Source: Alphaproteobacteria bacterium (GTDB lineage Bacteria; Pseudomonadota; Alphaproteobacteria; BOG-932; Roseiterribacteraceae). Taken from it: a stretch of 6,274 nucleotides of DNA. The stretch spans positions 1 through 6,274 of the forward strand of contig CAJCJC010000357.1 in the NCBI GenBank assembly GCA_903970575.1, read 5' to 3'. This document shows, one piece after another, positions 1 through 6,249 of the stretch. The notes under the pieces were generated by a model, which had not been told where the DNA came from, did no database searches, and saw only the letters and a program-made list of their open reading frames with translations. Every line of letters begins with the position of its first letter. Position 1 is the first letter of the stretch. Made by a program: the position numbers and the translations under genes.

Positions 1-98
1 TTGACGGCCAGAGCCCGCGCATACGCGGAATCCGCCTCCACCAACCTGCCCGCCTGGTGTAGGCGGGCGGCCTCCATCAAGATTTCTTGGGCGCTCAT
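1..98 (-). CDS. N-terminus of another TPR protein (partial, runs off the left edge)
   Basis: Thirty-two codons from the ATG at 98 are visible, starting MSAQEILMEAARLHQAGRLV and continuing EADSAYARALAV. The spacing of A..LHQAGRL.EA...YARAL is one TPR motif very like the first repeat of the upstream fusion protein. The ATG overlaps the TGA of the membrane-protein gene by one base (TGATG). No Shine-Dalgarno site is clear, so translation is probably coupled to that gene. By analogy it could be another TPR-glycosyltransferase or TPR-sulfotransferase protein, but the part that would decide this lies outside the window. Confidence 0.75.
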   Translation of the reverse strand, partial: MSAQEILMEAARLHQAGRLVEADSAYARALAV

Positions 99-100
99 CA
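96..100 (-). promoter_or_regulatory. TGATG stop/start overlap (translational coupling)
   Basis: The TGA of the membrane-protein gene (100-98) and the ATG of the next TPR gene (98-96) share one base. No purine-rich ribosome site precedes it, so re-initiation by the terminating ribosome is the likely mode. This ties the two genes into one unit. Confidence 0.7.
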
Positions 101-1885
101 CCGGCGAACCAAGCGCCGGACGAAGATGACAGAAGGCGCGACGATAAGGCCGATCAAGGCCAGCAGACTAACGCCATCCGCAAGTTTCTGGCTGGTCGGC
201 ATGGCGAAATCATAGGGTTTGTACGCCAGGAACCGAAAGGCGTCCTCGCGGTCGGCGATGGCGAACTGGTCTCCCGGTTCGCAATGGTTTTCCGCCGGGA
301 AAAGGTAGCAGGCTGGATTTTTGACGTTCAGAACGCCGTTGGCCCTGGATGTGGCAGAGCCCGCATGCAGCGACTTGACCGGGAAGCTTTCGAGGCCATA
401 GCCCATGATCGGTTGATAGCAGGCGATCTGCGACACTCCATTCACCATCAAGTCATTACGGTCGATGGGCATTTGAAGGCGGCCCGCCGAATCCAATATG
501 GCGCCCATGGCGCGGATCGGCGGAACAACGCCGGCCTCCGAGGCCCGCATATAGGCGGCATCGATCGCCGATGGATCGTAATGCTGATCGGCGTAGAATG
601 AGCGGTCAGCCGTCAAATTCCAGAAGAGCATCGCGACGACGCCCGCCAGGGCCCCGACGCCCAGCCAATTTTCAGGTAGGCGGATGCGATCGAGCGCGAG
701 ACCTGACAGCACGGTGACGACTGGGATATAGGCCGAGAACCAGCGAATAAGCTGGCTGGAGCTGCCGAAGAACGGCAGGCCTTTCAGAAATTCATTCCAG
801 TCCGGCGTATAAAAATTCAGCGCCAGAGGAATCGTCGACAGCAGGAACGCGGCGGCCAACGCGACCAGCCTTGGCCACGGCCACGCGCCGGCGCGACGCC
901 GGATGACGGCCGCCGCAAGCCAGCCCAGAATGATCAGCAAGGGCGCGGGAGAGACGCCGTATTCCCATTCATGACGCTCCATCGCGAAATTGCGGTTGAC
1001 GAATAAATCCGCGGCGCCGGACGGCGGCCGCCAGAATAGGGCCCGGAATGCGGTTTCGATCAGGCTGACTGGATCGGGTAGGCCGGGAAGAGCGTATTCC
1101 GTGCGCGGAAATTGATGCGCCAGGGCGAGGCCGGCGGCGAATTTTTCAGCGCAAAGCGCCAGCATCAGCACGCCCGACAAAACAAGCGCAGCCCACGGGA
1201 ACGCCCGCCAACCGAAAACGCAGGCGTGAATCAGCAACAGGATCGCAACCGCCAGCAGCGCCGGCAGAATGCCGTGGATCATGCCGGCCTGATACATATA
1301 GGCGAAGGCGGCGCCGGCGAGGCAGATTCGCAGGATCGATCCGGAGGCGCGCGGCTTGTCGGAGGGGGCGGTCAACACCGCGAAGGCGACCCAGGGCGTC
1401 AGCATCGAGGCGTGGAACGTCAGATGCCCGGCAAGATGCCGATAGACGAAATAGCCATTGAACATGAAGAACGCGGCCGCCATGAGCGAAGCCGGCAACG
1501 AAGCCCGGAAGGATTTGCGCATCAACAGCGCGAAGCCCGCGAAGCCCAGCATCGCAAAGACGATCAATACTATCCGAGTCGCCGCCAACGGGCCGACCGC
1601 GAAAGTCAGGGCTTGGGGCGCCGAGACATAAGCAGCGTTGGGATCGGGAAAATAAGGAAATCCGCCACATTCGCTGGGTGAGAACCATGGAATTGCGAAC
1701 GGCCCGTTTTGAACGAACCAGTAATAGCCAGCCAGCAAGGTCGGGAAATAGATGCTGTAATCGTTGCCGATCGTTCGGCCCGCGGCCAAGTAGGGCAAGA
1801 ACATCCAGGCGTAAACGATCGTCAGCGCCAACAGCACGGCGGCCGAGATCAGCGCTTCCCGATGACGGCGGAAGAACGCCGTCAA
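98..1885 (-). CDS. Polytopic membrane protein, GT-C / YfhO-like putative glycosyltransferase
   Basis: With the TTG start at 1885 the protein has 595 residues. A GTG at 1948 in the same frame gives 616 and would overlap the upstream gene by 67 nt. I prefer TTG because it forms a 4-nt TTGA overlap with the sulfotransferase stop and puts a short basic stretch (FFRRHREA) just before membrane segment 1. In 616-residue numbering there are roughly 10-12 hydrophobic segments (for example 33-52, 123-143, 152-168, 226-245, 250-270, 333-350, 360-378, 402-419, 428-446). A soluble region of about 140 residues follows (450-588), then a last membrane segment (592-611) and a basic tail RRLVRR. The first external loop contains GNDYSIYFP (D63) and a Gly/Pro-rich ECGGFPYFPDPN segment, the layout of GT-C enzymes, where an Asp of this loop is catalytic. 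The soluble part has a Cys-containing NPACYLFPAENHCEPGD motif (544-560). A polyprenyl-phosphate sugar donor is inferred. The exact family and substrate are not recognised. Confidence 0.75.
   Translation of the reverse strand: MTAFFRRHREALISAAVLLALTIVYAWMFLPYLAAGRTIGNDYSIYFPTLLAGYYWFVQNGPFAIPWFSPSECGGFPYFPDPNAAYVSAPQALTFAVGPLAATRIVLIVFAMLGFAGFALLMRKSFRASLPASLMAAAFFMFNGYFVYRHLAGHLTFHASMLTPWVAFAVLTAPSDKPRASGSILRICLAGAAFAYMYQAGMIHGILPALLAVAILLLIHACVFGWRAFPWAALVLSGVLMLALCAEKFAAGLALAHQFPRTEYALPGLPDPVSLIETAFRALFWRPPSGAADLFVNRNFAMERHEWEYGVSPAPLLIILGWLAAAVIRRRAGAWPWPRLVALAAAFLLSTIPLALNFYTPDWNEFLKGLPFFGSSSQLIRWFSAYIPVVTVLSGLALDRIRLPENWLGVGALAGVVAMLFWNLTADRSFYADQHYDPSAIDAAYMRASEAGVVPPIRAMGAILDSAGRLQMPIDRNDLMVNGVSQIACYQPIMGYGLESFPVKSLHAGSATSRANGVLNVKNPACYLFPAENHCEPGDQFAIADREDAFRFLAYKPYDFAMPTSQKLADGVSLLALIGLIVAPSVIFVRRLVRR
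1882..1885 (-). promoter_or_regulatory. TTGA stop/start overlap (translational coupling)
   Basis: The TGA ending the TPR-sulfotransferase gene (1884-1882) overlaps a TTG (1885-1883) in frame with the membrane protein. This arrangement allows a terminating ribosome to restart. A weak GGCGAG lies about 12 bases upstream. The alternative is initiation at the GTG at 1948 inside the upstream gene. Confidence 0.5.
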
Positions 1886-2607
1886 GCGCCGAGACTCGCC
1901 AAAAGCGGGCCAATTTCGGCTTGGCAATACGCGTTGAGCGCATCCCACATCGCGGGGTAGGCCGGCAGCGCCTCGGCGGATTTGGCCATGTCGATGACGT
2001 TTACGTCCCGCGACGGCCGCGAGAGCGGGGTCAGTGGGGCGCGGCCGACAATCGCGGCGAGGCTCGTCACGGTCGGCTCGTAGTGACTTTCCAAATCCTC
2101 GTAGCGCACTGGAACGATGCGCGAGTTAACGGCCGCCGCCGCGAGCCAGCCCTCCACATGCGCGGCCCAGCGCAGCAGCATCGTAGTGGATGGTTTGGCC
2201 TGATATCGCGTCAGCCTGCCAGCCGGCGCGGCGCGGGCGAGCGCCAAGGGATCGGCCGTGCGCGGGCCCTCGTCCCAGCTCAGCCCGTTGAGGTGTCTCC
2301 ATAGGGAAACCATCGTCGCGGCGGGGTCACGGTAAACATAGAAAATGAGAACGCTTTCCGTGATGCGCGGAAGCTCCGGCCTTAGGAAATCGACCGCGTG
2401 ATGCGATTTGACGATGCCGTACAGCCTGTCGGCCGCCTTGACCTCAAGAGCCTCGGCGATCCGCGCGGGGTTGGAATAGTCGATCACGATCGCATGCTCG
2501 TCCAGGTCGATCCAGGGTTGGGCGGTATAGCCATAGGCGTGGGACAGCGCATTCATCATGAAATGCGTGCCGGACCGCTCATGGCTGACGACCATGGCGG
2601 CCGGCAT
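1882..2607 (-). other. Sulfotransferase domain (PAPS-binding type) within the fusion protein
   Basis: Residues about 600-840 carry a 5'-phosphosulfate-binding loop (SHERSGTHFMMNAL), a KSHH segment after a beta strand (IVKSHH), the 3'-phosphate-binding RDP..TMVS segment with R692 and S700, and the VRYEDL strand-helix motif. Together these are diagnostic of the Sulfotransfer_1/3 superfamily. The junction with the preceding domain is a short basic and Pro-rich linker (about 585-600). The end of the domain is compact and lacks an obvious RKGxxGDWK motif, as in many bacterial members. Confidence 0.82.
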
Positions 2608-4404
2608 CCGGCGCGGCTTGGGTTGCACGGTTTGCATCGGCCTTTCGCGCCCATTCAGCGCTTCGCCTATGTCAGCCAGAACGGGCGCCCAGCCGCCCGG
2701 CGCCGGCTGGCGGAACAGGCGCATCCTCGGATACCAGGGGCTATCCGCCCGACCCTGCATCCAGCGCCAATCAGGCGCGAATGGCAGCAGCACCCAGACC
2801 GGCTTGCCGAGCGCGCCGGCCAGATGCGCGACAGCGGTGTCGACCGTGACGACAAGATCGAGCGCCTGGATCAGCGCGGCCGTGTCAGCCCAATCGGCCA
2901 GACCTTGGGCGGCGTTGCGCAGCGCGACCGGCGCGAAGGCGGCAAGCTCGTCCGGGCTCGCGTCAATCTGAAGACTGACCCATTCGGCGTCGACATCGCG
3001 CGGCAGAGCCGCCATCGCCGCCGCCGGGATGGATCTTCGGCAGTCATTCGCATGCTGGGGATTTCCGCGCCATACCAGGCCGATTTTCCGCCGGCCGTCG
3101 TCGGCGAGCCGCCGCCGCCAGTCATCGATTTTTTCGGGCTCGGCGGTCAGGTATGGGATATTCGCGGGTGTTGTTTCGAGCGTCGTTCCGAGCAGGCCCG
3201 GCAGGCTCAGCAGGGACGCGTGGCAATCGAACGGCGGCAAGGCGTCGCCGACCGCGATCAAGCGGTTGATTCCCTTGGCCGAGCCGAACAGCCGGATGAG
3301 GCTTTCCGGGCATTCGGCAATCACGATGCCGCCGCGCGCCTTTACCAACGGCGCATAGCGAATGAACTGGATCGCGTCGCCCCGCCCTTGCTCGGCGTGG
3401 AGCAGAATGGTCCGCCCGGTCAGGTCGCCGCCATCCCACGCCGGGGTTGCCAAAATGCGCGGCGGCGTCTCCTTGCGGCGCCAGCGCCATTCATATTTGG
3501 GCCAACCCGCCTGGAAATCGCCAAGCAGCAACAGCGCGAGCGCCTCATTCCATTGTGCGTCCGCGTAATCGGGCTTCAAAGTCCGAGCGCGGATATAGCG
3601 GGCGAGCGCTTCGTCGACCCGACCCAGCAATTGCATCACGAAGCCGAAATTGTTGTGCGCCTTGGCGTGGGTGGGATCGAGCGCCAGCGCCCTCTCATAT
3701 TCAGCCGCCGCTTCGTCCAGCCTGTCTTCCTGTTGCAGAGCGTGGCCCAGATTATAGCGGGCGTCCGCGTAATCCGGCATCAGCGCCAAGGCTTTACGGT
3801 AGCAGTCGATGGCGGCCGGGACGTGCCCCCGATCCTCCAGCGCAGAGCCCAGATTGCTCGCCGCCTGGGCATAATCGGGCTTGAGCGCGAGCGCCTGCCG
3901 GTAATGAACGATGGCTTCGTCCGGCCGCCCATCGGCGGCGAGCGCGATGCCGAGATTGTTATGCGCCTCCGGATCGTCGGGCTTGCCGAGCAGCGCCTCG
4001 CGATAATGGTGGATAGCCTGCGGGAACGCTTCGCGCCGCCGCAGGATATTCGCGAGATTATAATGGGCGTTCGCGTGACCCGGCTGAATGGCGACGGCCC
4101 GCGCGTAATGCCCGGCTGCTTCGTCATCCTGTCCAATCGCCTCCAGGATTACGCCCAAATTATTGTGCGCCTTGGCGTTATCCGGCCTGACGCGAAGGGT
4201 ATGGCGATAGGCCTGGGCGGCTTCGTCCAGACGGCCCTGCGCCTTCAGCGTCAAAGCGAGATTGTAATGGGCGTTCGCGTGATCCGGCGCCAGCGCAAGC
4301 GCCTGCCGATAGGCGGCCTCCGCCTCACGCAATCGACCGCCCTGCAAATGGGCGAGCGCGGTGGTCAAAAGCGCGGCCGGGTGTGAGTTGTTATTTGCAA
4401 GCAT
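1882..4404 (-). CDS. TPR - GT9/GT41-like glycosyltransferase-fold - sulfotransferase fusion protein
   Basis: This 840-residue protein appears cytoplasmic, with no signal or membrane segment. Residues 8-279 are eight 34-residue TPRs, followed by a degenerate ninth (280-310). Residues about 325-585 match the domain often found behind bacterial TPRs and related to GT9/GT41 glycosyltransferases: LLHAEQGRGDAIQFIRYAP (334-352), IGLVWRGNPQHAND (441-454), SLQ (478-480), DTAVAHLAGALGKPVWVLLP (522-541) and SPWYPRMRLFRQ (555-566). Residues about 600-840 are a sulfotransferase domain: 5'-phosphosulfate loop SHERSGTHFM (607-616, R610 at the usual Lys), KSHH (666-669, H668 as likely catalytic base of the KTH motif), 3'-phosphate site YVYRDPAATMVS (689-700) and VRYEDL (766-771). 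The usual RKG..GDWK end motif is not visible. Predicted role: PAPS-dependent sulfation of a glycan or protein, with TPRs holding the acceptor. The substrate is unknown. The ATG at 4404 has a poor ribosome site, and an in-frame TAG lies 30 bases upstream. It follows the lyase-like gene by 57 nt. Confidence 0.87.
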   Translation of the reverse strand: MLANNNSHPAALLTTALAHLQGGRLREAEAAYRQALALAPDHANAHYNLALTLKAQGRLDEAAQAYRHTLRVRPDNAKAHNNLGVILEAIGQDDEAAGHYARAVAIQPGHANAHYNLANILRRREAFPQAIHHYREALLGKPDDPEAHNNLGIALAADGRPDEAIVHYRQALALKPDYAQAASNLGSALEDRGHVPAAIDCYRKALALMPDYADARYNLGHALQQEDRLDEAAAEYERALALDPTHAKAHNNFGFVMQLLGRVDEALARYIRARTLKPDYADAQWNEALALLLLGDFQAGWPKYEWRWRRKETPPRILATPAWDGGDLTGRTILLHAEQGRGDAIQFIRYAPLVKARGGIVIAECPESLIRLFGSAKGINRLIAVGDALPPFDCHASLLSLPGLLGTTLETTPANIPYLTAEPEKIDDWRRRLADDGRRKIGLVWRGNPQHANDCRRSIPAAAMAALPRDVDAEWVSLQIDASPDELAAFAPVALRNAAQGLADWADTAALIQALDLVVTVDTAVAHLAGALGKPVWVLLPFAPDWRWMQGRADSPWYPRMRLFRQPAPGGWAPVLADIGEALNGRERPMQTVQPKPRRMPAAMVVSHERSGTHFMMNALSHAYGYTAQPWIDLDEHAIVIDYSNPARIAEALEVKAADRLYGIVKSHHAVDFLRPELPRITESVLIFYVYRDPAATMVSLWRHLNGLSWDEGPRTADPLALARAAPAGRLTRYQAKPSTTMLLRWAAHVEGWLAAAAVNSRIVPVRYEDLESHYEPTVTSLAAIVGRAPLTPLSRPSRDVNVIDMAKSAEALPAYPAMWDALNAYCQAEIGPLLASLGA
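2650..3507 (-). other. GT9/GT41-like glycosyltransferase-fold domain within the fusion protein
   Basis: Residues about 300-585. The order of conserved segments is EQGRGDAIQF, GLVWRGNP, SLQ, ADTAALIQALDLVVTVDTA and SPWYPRMRLFRQ. This is the pattern of the domain C-terminal to TPRs in many proteobacterial proteins, related to ADP-heptose:LPS heptosyltransferases (GT9) and O-GlcNAc transferase-like enzymes. H527 in the TAVAHLAG segment is the conserved His of the family. R341 sits where EQGLGD is more usual. Whether this copy still transfers a sugar or only binds one cannot be told from sequence. Confidence 0.75.
3568..4383 (-). repeat. Eight tandem 102-bp units encoding TPR motifs
   Basis: Residues 8-279 of the fusion protein divide into eight units of exactly 34 residues with no insertions; boundaries fall at residues 8, 42, 76, 110, 144, 178, 212 and 246. 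Each has the TPR pattern A..NLG..L...G...EA...Y..AL.L.PD. DNA similarity is also visible: the string gggcgttcgcgtga recurs near 4070 and 4270, and variants of attgttgtgcgccttggcg recur near 3650, 3960 and 4160. The array looks built by duplication of the 102-bp unit, and probably forms a right-handed superhelix that binds a partner or acceptor protein. Confidence 0.9.
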
Positions 4405-4461
4405 GGTCGGATTGGATTGTAAGCCACCGTCCTATCCGGGGCTAGAACAGGCTGTATCCGA

Positions 4462-6237
4462 TTAATCGCCGCCAGGCATGGCGGGACCCGCCGGGTAGAA
4501 TTTGGCGGCCGGGTTCGCCTTCACGAATTCATACGCAATTCGGCCGATCGGGCGCAGAGGACGGTCCGGCGGGTCTTGGAGGAACGGCACGATCTTGCGG
4601 AATTCGGTCCAGACGGCATCGGGACCGGGACCAAAATCACGCCCAGGGGTCTGAATTTTTCGGATATCGAGCCAATAAGTTCCGGTTAGCAAGTCCTCCC
4701 CTAGCAGATCGAACGTCGCCTCGACGGCCGTCCGGGCATGGTTGACTTTGATCAGCGTAGCCGCCTGCATGTCGTCCAGCCCCTCGAAAACAGCCACGCC
4801 GGAGGGCGAGACGGGATTGATCGTCGACGCGATCTCCTGCCAGATGCCGGGCGTCGCGACGAAACCGCCGCCCTGGGGCGCCGCCCGCCGCGCCTGATCG
4901 GCGAGCAACACATCGGACGCCTTCACCCCGGTGACAAAGGGATTCTCGAAGCGATAGATACGTTGCGTCACCACCAGATCCATATTGGCGAGAGCGATGG
5001 TGAACGCCTCTATATCATTGGCCAGGGGATAGGGGTCCCAGTTGGCGTTGGTGACGATATAGCCGTGCTTGCCGCCATTCGCCGGCCCGCCCTTCACGTA
5101 ATAGGTCATGAGCTGTTGCGTCGCCAGCTCCCACGAATCGGTGGGGGAGAGGCCCACGCGCACGGCGGGGTTATGATCCGACGAGTTTAACTGGATCGCC
5201 AGCGTGTCGCGAAGGTTACCCCAGGCCTGCCAAGCGGCGCCGTGGCGAATCGCGGATGCCCGCATGCTTTCGGAATCCTGGATGACGCGGGCCGGATCGG
5301 TATCGAAGAGATAGCTGCCCCTCATCATGGCCAAAAGCCGCGCCGCGTTCCAGTTCAGCCATTTATAGGGTCGATTGGCCTGCACCGGCAGGCTGAGCGG
5401 GGTAATATTGTTGTTCATGGCGTTGAGGTCGATCGCGTAAGCGAGATCGGCCCAGTCCAATACCCGCCTTGCATCGGAAACCATGAGCGCGGTCAAACCC
5501 ACCGTATAGGCATTGGTGCTCGTGAGCGCGCTGTCATCAGCCGCGCCAGGTTCGATCGGCCTAAGCCCCGCCCTTCGTAGGGCATCCGCGGCCGGCATGC
5601 GAGCGCCGTGAAAATACGCTTCGCCCTTTCCGATCATCGCGCCCGCGATATTGCCCATGACCGCGATATCGCTTTCACCCGCCGTGCCTCGTGACTGAAC
5701 CACTGGGGTGACGTCGGCGTTCAGCAAATCCGCCAGCATCTGAAGCAGGCGCGGGCTCGCGGCCTCATAGGTCAGGGTGTTGGCGCGGACCGCCATCAAG
5801 GCGCGCACGATCTCCTCCTCCGCGATTTCAGGGCCATAGCCCTGGGTCGGCCCACGTTCGAAGGCGGCGGTCTGGCGCTCCAGCAGCCTGGCCTTGTTCT
5901 CGGGAGAGTTCGGGTCGCCTTCCAGCGTGACCGCCCGGCTGGTTCCGGCGCCCCGATTAAAGGCGTAGATCGGCACACCTTCGGCCGCCCCTTCCAGCAG
6001 GAGGCCATAGGCGTCGGCGGCCCGCTGCTTAGCCTCGGCGCTGTAGGCGATCTTGGCGCCACCGCGGGCGATCGACACCACTTGGTCCGGCGTCAGATCA
6101 CGGCCGGTCAGGGTGATGGTGACGGCCGATTCCGTCGGCTTAATTGGCCGATAGCCACCGATCAGGTCAGGTTCGGCTTGCGCGTTAGCGGCGCAAAAAA
6201 CAGCTGCGGTCAAAACCAACTGAAAGCGCGAATGCAT
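4462..6237 (-). CDS. Exported HAL/PAL-superfamily (aromatic amino acid ammonia-lyase-like) protein with a non-canonical MIO site
   Basis: The 591-residue product looks like the histidine/phenylalanine ammonia-lyase fold with a signal peptide. Residues 1-21 have a basic start (HSR), a hydrophobic core and an AQA|E cleavage site, so the mature protein is probably periplasmic or secreted; classical HAL and PAL are cytoplasmic. Family landmarks: Tyr-loop-like GVPIYAFNRGAG (88-98, Y91), the MIO-helix region ending ESDIAVMGNIAG (188-199), the helical core RPYKW...ARLLAMMRGSYL (289-310), QDSESMR (320-326), LNSSDHNP (350-357) and a C-terminal FRKIVPFLQDPPDRPL (546-561) like the family's R..VP.L..DR. 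The MIO-forming Ala-Ser-Gly aligns with G187-E188-S189, so classical cofactor formation is not expected. The Tyr of QD.YS is E323. Length is normal for the family (about 500-570 plus signal). The ATG at 6237 is supported by AGGG eight bases upstream and by the signal peptide. Superfamily membership is fairly sure; ammonia-lyase activity is not. hutH would be a misleading name. Confidence 0.85.
   Translation of the reverse strand: MHSRFQLVLTAAVFCAANAQAEPDLIGGYRPIKPTESAVTITLTGRDLTPDQVVSIARGGAKIAYSAEAKQRAADAYGLLLEGAAEGVPIYAFNRGAGTSRAVTLEGDPNSPENKARLLERQTAAFERGPTQGYGPEIAEEEIVRALMAVRANTLTYEAASPRLLQMLADLLNADVTPVVQSRGTAGESDIAVMGNIAGAMIGKGEAYFHGARMPAADALRRAGLRPIEPGAADDSALTSTNAYTVGLTALMVSDARRVLDWADLAYAIDLNAMNNNITPLSLPVQANRPYKWLNWNAARLLAMMRGSYLFDTDPARVIQDSESMRASAIRHGAAWQAWGNLRDTLAIQLNSSDHNPAVRVGLSPTDSWELATQQLMTYYVKGGPANGGKHGYIVTNANWDPYPLANDIEAFTIALANMDLVVTQRIYRFENPFVTGVKASDVLLADQARRAAPQGGGFVATPGIWQEIASTINPVSPSGVAVFEGLDDMQAATLIKVNHARTAVEATFDLLGEDLLTGTYWLDIRKIQTPGRDFGPGPDAVWTEFRKIVPFLQDPPDRPLRPIGRIAYEFVKANPAAKFYPAGPAMPGGD
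6175..6237 (-). other. Signal peptide (Sec-type, SPI) of the lyase-like protein
   Basis: Residues 1-21 comprise a short n-region with R4, a hydrophobic stretch QLVLTAAVFCAA, and an Ala-X-Ala site (A19-Q20-A21) before E22. C15 is preceded by Phe, so it is not a lipobox cysteine. No twin arginine is present. Export by Sec is inferred from this pattern. Confidence 0.8.
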
Positions 6238-6245
6238 CCGGAAAG

Positions 6246-6249
6246 CCCT
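6246..6249 (-). promoter_or_regulatory. Weak Shine-Dalgarno site of the lyase-like gene
   Basis: AGGG sits eight bases before the ATG at 6237 on the minus strand, within ACAGGGCTTTCCGG. It supports this start, which also gives a well-formed signal peptide. Only 37 bases upstream of the gene are in the window, so no promoter can be judged. Confidence 0.5.

Noticed and set aside
1112..1681. A 189-codon plus-strand open frame
   Set aside because: Its composition is almost entirely Arg, Gln, Gly and Glu, with no domain, and it lies wholly opposite the membrane-protein gene.
1146..1943. A 265-codon minus-strand open frame in another frame of the membrane-protein gene
   Set aside because: It is Arg-rich and low in complexity, while the overlapping frame shows consistent membrane segments and a GT-C-like loop.
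2398..4386. A 662-codon open frame on the plus strand opposite the TPR-sulfotransferase gene
   Set aside because: It is an antisense shadow. Its sequence mirrors the TPR periodicity, it is rich in Arg and Gln with no recognisable domain, and the minus-strand protein has clear motifs throughout. Absence of stops is expected opposite GC-rich, Ala/Leu-rich repeats.
4416..4421. TACAAT, a possible -10 box on the minus strand just before the TPR-sulfotransferase gene
   Set aside because: No acceptable -35 hexamer lies 16-18 bases upstream (the sequence there is TAGCCC-like), and it would leave only about 12 bases before the ATG.
4433..4460. Two direct TATCCG copies 22 bp apart in the 57-nt gap, with GGCT also repeated
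   Set aside because: They are short, direct rather than inverted, and without a T-tract, so neither a terminator nor a convincing operator. They could be chance.
4738..5190. A 150-codon plus-strand open frame opposite the lyase-like gene
   Set aside because: It matches no family and is fully explained as a shadow of the well-supported minus-strand gene.
6193..6195. C15 of the lyase-like protein as a lipoprotein cysteine
   Set aside because: The preceding residues are Ala-Val-Phe, which does not fit a lipobox, and a better Ala-X-Ala cleavage site follows at residues 19-21.
4462..6237. Naming the lyase-like gene hutH (histidine ammonia-lyase)
   Set aside because: The MIO triad, QDxYS and NGT segments differ, the protein carries a signal peptide, and no other hut gene is present.
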